Of a DNA stretch of 64,000 nt, positions 18,651-24,760 are shown piece by piece. A model generated the notes under the pieces. That model had not been told where the DNA came from and did not search any database. It was given only the letters and a program-made list of their open reading frames with translations. Numbering within the stretch: the first letter of the stretch is position 1; each line of letters starts with the position of its first letter. The translations under genes were made by a program, and so were the position numbers. Source of the stretch: FACHB-T130 sp042747725 (GTDB lineage: Bacteria > Cyanobacteriota > Cyanobacteriia > Cyanobacteriales > FACHB-T130); assembly GCF_042747725.1 (NCBI RefSeq), contig NZ_JBHZGO010000113.1:22365-86364 (forward strand). Direction: 5' to 3'.

Positions 18651-18683
18651 AATCATTCAAAAAATCCTAACTGATTAATATCT

Positions 18684-19289
18684 ATGACTTCTTCTACTCC
18701 CGCCCGAACTCCAACTCGTCGCCTACCAAATCAAGCAATTCTTGCCAAGATATTTCATTGGATTAATATCATTAGCTTGCTATTCATGATTACCAGCGGA
18801 CTCCAAATTTACAATGCGAATCCAGTTTTTGGTGGACGTAGTGGTTGGCATTTTCCGCCTTTGTTTGTACTAGGTGGTTGGCTAGGTGGAGGTAGACATT
18901 GGCATTTTGCTGCCATGTGGCTATTTGCGTTAAATTTGCTTTGGTATGGATTATATATTTTTATCACCAAGCGTTGGAAGCGTCGATTTATTGGTTCCAA
19001 TGACCTGAAAGCGCTGCAAGTAAGTCAGAACCCAAAACGCCAGACTTATGCATGGCATCGATTAGTTTATACTGCTATTATTCCTATCTTACTGCTTGCC
19101 ATACTGAGCGGTCTTGGGATGTATAAGCCAGCACAATTTCATTGGATTGTTGATATATTTGGTAGTTGGCAGGCACTGCGGGTAGTTCACTTTATGACAG
19201 TACCGACGGTGGTGATTTTTGCGATCGCCCACTCCTTACTGGGGCTAAAAGTAGGAGGTTCCCGTCTGCTCGAATCAATGTTTTGGTAA
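18684..19289 (+). CDS. Membrane b-type cytochrome (cytochrome b561 / Ni-hydrogenase b type)
   Basis: 201 residues with four or five hydrophobic helices and an N-terminal Pro/Thr-rich tail. Candidate haem ligands are H25 in IFHWIN, the histidines around GGRHWHFA, and later ones in VVHF and IAHSLLG. The pattern matches the cytochrome_B561/Ni-hydrogenase cytochrome b family. Such proteins anchor and feed electrons to molybdopterin oxidoreductases of the sulfite-oxidase fold. The next gene is exactly such an enzyme, starting eight bases later, so this is its likely quinol-linked electron donor. It would play the role MsrQ plays for MsrP, though it is not clearly an MsrQ orthologue. Confidence 0.87.
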   Translation: MTSSTPARTPTRRLPNQAILAKIFHWINIISLLFMITSGLQIYNANPVFGGRSGWHFPPLFVLGGWLGGGRHWHFAAMWLFALNLLWYGLYIFITKRWKRRFIGSNDLKALQVSQNPKRQTYAWHRLVYTAIIPILLLAILSGLGMYKPAQFHWIVDIFGSWQALRVVHFMTVPTVVIFAIAHSLLGLKVGGSRLLESMFW

Positions 19290-19297
19290 AGTATTTT

Positions 19298-20020
19298 ATG
19301 CATCCGATTCAAGTTCCCCGTCGCCTATTAACCCGCCGCCAACTGATTCAGTTATCTGGAATTTCTGGCATGGGTTTACTTCTGAGTAGTTGCGGTTCAA
19401 GTCTTTTTGAAGACATCGCCGGTAAAACCTTTGAACCCCTCAACCAAAGTGTTGAAACTTTACTATTAAACCCTCAAAAGCCTGTTCCTGAATTTCCTGC
19501 CAGTGCAATTCAGCCAGATGCGCTGCTAATCAATACGTTTGACTTAACCCCACAAATTGACCCGGAAAAGTTTAGTTTAACGATTGACGGTGATGTTAAC
19601 AACCCGCTGCAATTAAGCATGGCAGATATTCAAAAAATGCCCCTAACTTCGATGACAATTCGCCATATTTGCGTCGAGGGTTGGGCGGCAATTGTACAAT
19701 GGGGTGGTATACGCTTGCAGGATTTAGTGGCTTTGGTGCAACCGAAAGCAAATGTCCGCTACGTTTACTTTAAGTCTGCTGATGGCTACTACGAAAGCTG
19801 GGATATTGCTTCAGCCCTGCATCCCCAAACCTTAATGGCTTATCAAAAAAATGGTCAACCTTTATCAGTTGATAATGGTGCGCCTCTACGGTTGGCTTCA
19901 CCAATTAAACTTGGCTACAAGCAGAGTAAGTGGGTGACTCACATTATGCTAGTCAGCAATTTGTCACCCGCTAAGGGTTATTGGGAAGACCAAGGTTATG
20001 AGTGGTTTGGGGGGCTGTAG
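19298..20020 (+). CDS. Exported sulfite-oxidase-fold molybdopterin oxidoreductase
   Basis: 240 residues from ATG 19298; the longer in-frame start at 19166 lies inside the cytochrome gene and is rejected. The N terminus has a twin-arginine motif (TRRQLIQLS, R13-R14) and a lipobox-like LLSSC (C32), so it is probably Tat-exported and perhaps lipidated. The oxidoreductase molybdopterin domain follows, with RHICVEGW, whose C125 is the expected molybdenum ligand, then WGGIRLQDL and LASPIKLGYKQSKW. It ends GYEWFGG like other members of this subfamily. It lacks the Mo-co dimerisation domain of true sulfite oxidase. The family includes MsrP, the periplasmic methionine-sulfoxide reductase, but substrate cannot be deduced. 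It closes the operon that opens with the methionine-rich lipoprotein. Confidence 0.88.
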   Translation: MHPIQVPRRLLTRRQLIQLSGISGMGLLLSSCGSSLFEDIAGKTFEPLNQSVETLLLNPQKPVPEFPASAIQPDALLINTFDLTPQIDPEKFSLTIDGDVNNPLQLSMADIQKMPLTSMTIRHICVEGWAAIVQWGGIRLQDLVALVQPKANVRYVYFKSADGYYESWDIASALHPQTLMAYQKNGQPLSVDNGAPLRLASPIKLGYKQSKWVTHIMLVSNLSPAKGYWEDQGYEWFGGL

Positions 20021-20044
20021 GCAAGCTTGATTATTTTAAAAGGC

Positions 20045-20479
20045 TTAGCGTCGTAAATTTAGTAACTCTTGAGGAGATGCCAAAAGTTTGATTTTGGTGT
20101 AGACAATTTCCTGCTTTTGGTTGAGGATAAATATCCAAGAGACATTGACTCCAAAAACGGGAGTCTGGACTTTACCGCTAACCTGAATCTGCGTGTCACC
20201 ATCCTCTAAAGTTGCGCTAATTCCTTCACGGGGAGAGAGAGTCATTCCCTTGGCTTCTGCTTGCAGGTAGGATGCGATCGCATCATGCCCCACAATGGGC
20301 GACTCAAACGGGGGATTCATTGCCCCATCCTCTGCAAACAAAGCAGCAGTTGCCTCAAAGTCGCCTGCATTCATCGTTTCAAAATAGCGTAGCACGACAG
20401 GCTCTGTTATTCCGGCAATTGTCAGCTCGGTGGTGGATTCAGATTCGGAAGTTAAAAGTAGGTCGTCAGCTGGTGTCAT
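20045..20479 (-). CDS. Orange carotenoid protein C-terminal-domain homologue (CTDH)
   Basis: 144 residues with an NTF2-like fold. It matches the C-terminal domain of the orange carotenoid protein: GITEPVVLRYFETMNAGDF, LFAEDGAMNPPFESPIVG, GKVQTPVFGVNVSWIF and the closing KIKLLASPQELLNL. There is no N-terminal helical domain, so this is a stand-alone CTDH. Known CTDHs dimerise around a keto-carotenoid, quench singlet oxygen and pass carotenoid to helical carotenoid proteins. No cysteine is present, so the disulfide control seen in some CTDHs is not possible. GGAAA lies seven bases before the ATG. It converges on the redox operon (24 bp between stops). No helical carotenoid protein gene is in the window, which is unusual since the two are often adjacent. 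Confidence 0.9.
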   Translation of the reverse strand: MTPADDLLLTSESESTTELTIAGITEPVVLRYFETMNAGDFEATAALFAEDGAMNPPFESPIVGHDAIASYLQAEAKGMTLSPREGISATLEDGDTQIQVSGKVQTPVFGVNVSWIFILNQKQEIVYTKIKLLASPQELLNLRR

Positions 20480-20513
20480 GGCATTTCCGGCAAATCACAC
20501 CGATCAATATTAA

Positions 20514-20541
20514 ACAAAAAAGCAGGTTTACACCTGCGCTT
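20514..20541 (-). terminator. Terminator-like hairpin in the CTDH leader
   Basis: Read on the minus strand, GCAGGT-GTAA-ACCTGC forms a 6-bp stem directly followed by TTTTTTGTTT, the form of an intrinsic terminator. It sits about 35 bases before the CTDH start with no minus-strand gene upstream of it. It may be a leader attenuator for CTDH or the end of a small RNA from the 20545-20700 interval. Confidence 0.55.
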
Positions 20542-20701
20542 ATGGAGGGATTCTTCAGAAATTTCCCGGTTTTGCGCCTTGACTGGTTTCAATATTGATT
20601 TACAAACTTTAATTAAACTTTCCCAAACCGAAATCCGAGAAACTATAATGATTCGGGTCAGATGCGATCGCGCGTTGCGCTGACTTGCCAGTTCGCCATC
20701 G

Positions 20702-21700
20702 TTGCCTGTGAAAGTACCCGTCAGTAGTAGCGAAGTGAAACAAAAAGCCTTGGAATTGGGATTCCACAAGGCGGGAATCGCGGCTGTAGATGGGGCAGAG
20801 GTGGAAGTACAGCGGTTGCAGGCGTGGCTGGCACAAGGCTATCAGGCGGATATGGAATGGATGGCGAATCCTAAGCGGCAAGATATCCATCTAGTAATGC
20901 CAGAAGTGCGATCGCTAATTTGTATTGCCCTCAACTATTACACGCCTCACCAGCGTCCGAATGGCAGCGAATACGCCAAAATCTCCCGCTATGGCTGGGG
21001 ACGGGATTATCACAAAATTCTCCATAAAAAGCTGAAAGCACTCACCACTTGGCTGCAAGAGCAGGGAGAAGGCATCTCTGCGCGTTACTATGCTGATACT
21101 GGCCCCGTGCAAGATAAAGTTTGGGCACAGCAAGCTGGAATTGGCTGGATTGCCAAGAATGGAAATGTCATTACGCGAGAGTATGGTTCTTGGGTATTTT
21201 TAGGGGAAGTATTGACCAACCTCGACTTAACGCCTGACTTGCCCCATACTGAACACTGTGGCACTTGTACTCGTTGTATAGATGCTTGTCCCACGGGTGC
21301 AATTACCCAGCCCTTTGTCGTAGACGCCAATCGGTGCATCGCTTACCACACAATTGAGAATCGGGCTGAAAAGTTACCAGATGCGCTAAGCGAAGCGATG
21401 CCGTTAGCGAAGCGGGACGGAGTACAGGCTATTCCATCTCCGATGCAAGGCTGGGTTGCCGGTTGCGATATCTGCCAGGATGTTTGCCCTTGGAATCAGC
21501 GTTTTTCTCAGCCTACGGATGTTGCCGAGTTTCAGCCTTATTCTGGAAATGTAGCTCCGATTCTGACCGAATTAGCGGAAATTTCCGATGAAGAGTGGGA
21601 TCGTCGGTTTCCCGCCTCAGCGCTACGGCGGATAAAACCGGAGATGTTGCGGCGCAATGCTAGGGCAAATTTGGATTCAAATGCTTCACCTGATGCATGA
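20702..21700 (+). CDS. queG: Epoxyqueuosine reductase QueG
   Basis: 332 residues from TTG 20702; GTG 20708 is an alternative, and no ATG precedes the conserved region. QueG catalyses the last step of queuosine synthesis, reducing epoxyqueuosine in tRNA with cobalamin and two [4Fe-4S] clusters. The ferredoxin-like motifs CGTCTRCIDACPTG and CDICQDVCPWN are intact, and the N-terminal cobalamin-binding domain has DTGPVQDKVWAQQAGIGW. Residues of the form DALSEAMPLAKRDG, between the two cluster motifs, are encoded by a REP-like repeat (21380-21420) and look like an in-frame insertion. The gene is divergent from CTDH. Confidence 0.93.
   Translation: MPVKVPVSSSEVKQKALELGFHKAGIAAVDGAEVEVQRLQAWLAQGYQADMEWMANPKRQDIHLVMPEVRSLICIALNYYTPHQRPNGSEYAKISRYGWGRDYHKILHKKLKALTTWLQEQGEGISARYYADTGPVQDKVWAQQAGIGWIAKNGNVITREYGSWVFLGEVLTNLDLTPDLPHTEHCGTCTRCIDACPTGAITQPFVVDANRCIAYHTIENRAEKLPDALSEAMPLAKRDGVQAIPSPMQGWVAGCDICQDVCPWNQRFSQPTDVAEFQPYSGNVAPILTELAEISDEEWDRRFPASALRRIKPEMLRRNARANLDSNASPDA
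21380..21420. repeat. REP-like repeat inside queG
   Basis: The stretch contains GCTAAGCGAAGCGATGCC and then GTTAGCGAAGCGGGACGG, two imperfect copies of a TAGCGAAGCG unit. It keeps the queG frame and adds about 13-16 residues between the Fe-S motifs. Confidence 0.6.
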
Positions 21701-21766
21701 AATAGTGTGAGCAAGTAGGCACTACACTAGACAAAATTCATCCCAAGTTGAGATACACCCAAAACG

Positions 21767-22417
21767 ATGACCCTAAAAGTCATAATTTTTGATTTTGATG
21801 GCACAATTGCTGATAGCCTCGATGCCGTCGTGAATATTACTAATCGTTTAGCTGTAGAATTCGGATATCAGCCAGCCAGTCTAGAAGATATCGAAAAGAT
21901 TAAAAATTTAAGTTCTAGAGAAATTATTCAATTCTCTGGCGTTTCCATCTTTAAATTACCATTTTTACTTAGGAAAGTTAGAATAAGATTAAATAATCAG
22001 ATTCAAGATTTAAAACCTTTCCCAGGGATTAAAGAAACTTTTACCGAGCTTAAAGCTCAAGGTAATCAATTAGGAATTATCACGTCTAACTCTAAAGAGA
22101 ATGTTACGCTTTTTTTGAAGGAGAATAATTTTATAGAATTATTTGATTTTATTTATTCAGCCCCAACAATTTTTGGAAAGCACAAAGTAATTAATAATTT
22201 TTCAAAGAAACAAAATATTCAAATTAGTGATATGGTTTATGTTGGAGATGAAACAAGAGATATCGAAGCGGCAAGAAAAAGTCGGATAAAAGTAATTTCA
22301 GTCAGTTGGGGTTTTAATTCAAAAGAAGTTTTAGCCAAACATCACCCAGATTTTTTGATTGACAAACCTAGCGAACTGTTAGAAGTTATAGGAAGCTTAC
22401 AAAAACAGCCATTGTAA
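21767..22417 (+). CDS. HAD-superfamily hydrolase, phosphoglycolate-phosphatase-like
   Basis: 216 residues. HAD motif I is FDFDGTIADS near the N terminus with the nucleophile aspartate and the general-acid aspartate; motif II is the TS in LGIITSNSK, followed by a motif III lysine in FGKHKVI; motif IV is VYVGDETRDIEAAR. A helical cap lies between motifs I and II, as in Gph-like phosphatases. The substrate is probably a small phosphomonoester, not identifiable here. The gene is visibly more AT-rich than queG and the ABC gene on either side, a sign it may have been acquired by transfer. It is monocistronic. Confidence 0.85.
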   Translation: MTLKVIIFDFDGTIADSLDAVVNITNRLAVEFGYQPASLEDIEKIKNLSSREIIQFSGVSIFKLPFLLRKVRIRLNNQIQDLKPFPGIKETFTELKAQGNQLGIITSNSKENVTLFLKENNFIELFDFIYSAPTIFGKHKVINNFSKKQNIQISDMVYVGDETRDIEAARKSRIKVISVSWGFNSKEVLAKHHPDFLIDKPSELLEVIGSLQKQPL

Positions 22418-22489
22418 AGATGGATGCGGCTCTCTAAAGTTATTGTTAGGACACGCCGCTCTGCTGTCCTAGTATTAGATAAATACTGA

Positions 22490-23131
22490 CTAGCCTATTA
22501 CCTTACAGATAGCTTTGAGAACTTGTAGTAATTGGATTAAACGCTCAGAATCAATCAAGTTCAACTCTGGCATTAGCAGATAAGTCGGGGGATTTCCCCG
22601 CTGGATATACACCCATTGATATCGCAGTCCATTTGTTGTCAACCCCCAAACTGATGTTTGATGTTCTAAACTTTTATAGGCATAGGTAAGCAGTTGAGGT
22701 AAACCAGTGAAAGCCTCAACCTGACTATTTTTAGCTTCAATTACCAAAACCCAAAAAGATACGTTAGCTGTTGTCTGGGGAGTTTTATTGACTGCTAAAA
22801 TATCAAACCGTCCTGTAATGATGGTGTCTTCATCGGTGATATTGATATCTGCGATGTTTTCTTCTAAGGTAATCTGAATAGGGTAGCGATAGAAGCCAGC
22901 TAATCGCAGTAATGGAGCAACGGTAAGAAGCTTTACCTGTCCTTCTGAAACTTTTCCTGCTGTCAGGTATCGCTCAAAGTCATTCCGAATTTGCACAAGT
23001 TCCTGCTGCTCAAACTCTGTTAGTGGTTCTAGAGATAATAAGGGTGTGAAGGAGCCGTTGTACTGTTTATGGAAGCCGAAAAGACGATGAATATCATCTA
23101 GAGATAAATTGCGGGCATTGAGAGTTGTCAT
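22490..23131 (-). CDS. Restriction-endonuclease-like protein (HsdR N-terminal type)
   Basis: 213 residues. It resembles the small cyanobacterial proteins named restriction endonuclease subunit R. A PD-(D/E)xK-like core is visible: GRFDILAVN supplies the aspartate and WVLVIEAKNSQ the E-x-K, followed by QLLTYAYKS. There is no helicase or specificity subunit nearby, so it is not a working type I system by itself. The stop is 21 bp downstream of the ABC ATPase start region's gene end on the same strand, so the two may share a transcript. Function unknown; nuclease activity is inferred from the motif. Confidence 0.7.
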   Translation of the reverse strand: MTTLNARNLSLDDIHRLFGFHKQYNGSFTPLLSLEPLTEFEQQELVQIRNDFERYLTAGKVSEGQVKLLTVAPLLRLAGFYRYPIQITLEENIADINITDEDTIITGRFDILAVNKTPQTTANVSFWVLVIEAKNSQVEAFTGLPQLLTYAYKSLEHQTSVWGLTTNGLRYQWVYIQRGNPPTYLLMPELNLIDSERLIQLLQVLKAICKVIG

Positions 23132-23152
23132 GCTTTTATTTCAGGTAATTAA

Positions 23153-24496
23153 CTAACAAGAGGGAATTGCGATGCCAGTCTGCGGATCGAAGAAATGGAT
23201 TTTCTCAGGCATCAGCGATAACCACAAGCGATCGCCTATTCGCACCGCTTTGTCTGGTGGAATCCGTACTTGTAAGGAATACGCGATCGCTGACTCCAGC
23301 AAAGTGACAGATAAATAAGTTTCGTTACCTAGTGCTTCCACCAAATCTACTCGCACCTGTAGATTTTTGGGGGCGGGAACGCCAATGATTAAGTGTTCGG
23401 GACGGATGCCTAAAGTCAGGGATTGCCCATCGTATTTTTGCAGTGCTGACGCCCAAATATCGGGGAGAGTGAGCCGAAATTGAGAATGGGTAATAAGTAG
23501 CGGTGCTTTCACCTGCACCGGCAAAAAATTCATTGGCGGCGAACCAATGAATTCTGCGACAAAACGGTTGGCTGGGTGGTTGTAAAGTTCCAACGGTGCA
23601 GCGATTTGCTGGATTTTCCCGTGATTCATCACAGCAATGCGATCGCCCATTGTCATCGCTTCCGTTTGGTCATGGGTGACGTAAATGGTTGTTGTGCCAA
23701 GCTGTCGCTGCAATTTAACAATTTGGGCGCGAGTTTCTGCCCGAAGTTTGGCATCTAAGTTTGAGAGGGGTTCATCCATTAAAAATACTTGAGGATTGCG
23801 AGCGATCGCTCGTCCCAATGCGACTCGTTGCTTTTGTCCTCCCGATAGTTGTTTTGGCAACCTGTTTAAGAGCGGCTCAATTTGCAACAATTGAGCAACC
23901 GTTCGCACCTGCTCATTAATCGCTTTTTCTCGCGCAGGCAGATAGCGAAGACCTTTTGGAAGCGATCGCGTCATTTCCACTAACAGATTCTCCGCCCAAA
24001 TGGGCAAGGAGGACTGTGGGTTGAGTGCAGGATGCCCCTCCTCTGCGCCCCCACTCCTCTGCGCCCCCACTCCTGTACGCCCCGTGCGCCGCAGTCCAAA
24101 GGCAATATTGTCATACACCGTCATGTGGGGATAGAGGGCGTAGTTTTGAAACACCATTGCGATGTCTCGTTCCTTTGGCGGCAAATCGTTCACTAGAGTG
24201 TCCCCCACCCGGATATTGCCCCCCGTCAATTCTTCCAGCCCCGCAATCAGCCGCAACAGCGTACTTTTGCCACAACCGGAAGGACCAACCAACACCATAA
24301 ACTCGCCATCTTGCACCGTCAGGTTAATCCGTCGCAAGACATTCGTAGCTCCAGATGGAGGCGAAGGTTTATCATCTACAACCAGGGACCCGTCATCCAC
24401 TGGCGTCAGCAGAGGTTCTGGCGCGATCGCTGCGACAACTTCCCCTTGACGAGCGGAAAAGCTTTTGTAAACGTTTTCTATAACAACTTGTGCCAC
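23153..24496 (-). CDS. MalK/UgpC-type ABC transporter ATP-binding protein
   Basis: 447 residues. Walker A is GPSGCGKST, the Q-loop is VFQNYALYPHMT, the signature is LSGGQKQR, Walker B is VFLMDEP and the H-loop is YVTHDQTEA. The C-terminal regulatory domain (about 330-440) is the MOI/TOBE type that binds sugar importers. It would energise import of a sugar, glycerol-phosphate or compatible solute, but no permease or binding protein is adjacent. Two insertions stand out: about 30 residues after beta strand 1 (around residues 20-48), and about 45 residues between Q-loop and signature, whose start is encoded by a tandem CTCCTCTGCGCCCCCA repeat (24041-24080). The family is usually about 370 residues. 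Confidence 0.87.
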   Translation of the reverse strand: MAQVVIENVYKSFSARQGEVVAAIAPEPLLTPVDDGSLVVDDKPSPPSGATNVLRRINLTVQDGEFMVLVGPSGCGKSTLLRLIAGLEELTGGNIRVGDTLVNDLPPKERDIAMVFQNYALYPHMTVYDNIAFGLRRTGRTGVGAQRSGGAEEGHPALNPQSSLPIWAENLLVEMTRSLPKGLRYLPAREKAINEQVRTVAQLLQIEPLLNRLPKQLSGGQKQRVALGRAIARNPQVFLMDEPLSNLDAKLRAETRAQIVKLQRQLGTTTIYVTHDQTEAMTMGDRIAVMNHGKIQQIAAPLELYNHPANRFVAEFIGSPPMNFLPVQVKAPLLITHSQFRLTLPDIWASALQKYDGQSLTLGIRPEHLIIGVPAPKNLQVRVDLVEALGNETYLSVTLLESAIAYSLQVRIPPDKAVRIGDRLWLSLMPEKIHFFDPQTGIAIPSC

Positions 24497-24612
24497 GGCT
24501 ATTAATACCCACTACTGAATCTATTTTCAATCACTGACTTGCAGCACAACACTCTCAGGAGAATCTGAGAACCAAAGCAATAGGGAATTTTGTGATGGAA
24601 AAGAATTAATTG

Positions 24613-24706
24613 CAGGACTTACGCAAAGCTTATACATATAGCGTTCTTGTCGGTTCAATCCCCCTGTGGTTGCCCTCATAGATGTGGTGATGTGCGGCGA
24701 GTCCTG
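24613..24706. mobile_element. MITE copy B (94 bp) with 5-bp target duplication
   Basis: Starts CAGGACTTACGCAAAGC and ends GGCGAGTCCTG. The target duplication AATTG is perfect (24608-24612 and 24707-24711). The orientation is opposite to copies A and D. No coding capacity. Confidence 0.92.
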
Positions 24707-24760
24707 AATTGCTCCGAGTTCGGGATTCATCGCCCTTTCCCATAAACCCCGAACCCCGAA

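Noticed and set aside
19166..19297. A longer start for the molybdoenzyme
   Set aside because: It lies wholly inside the cytochrome gene in another frame, and the ATG at 19298 begins a Tat/lipoprotein signal.
22490..23131. Type I restriction-modification system
   Set aside because: Only a nuclease-like N-terminal module is present; there are no HsdM, HsdS or helicase parts.
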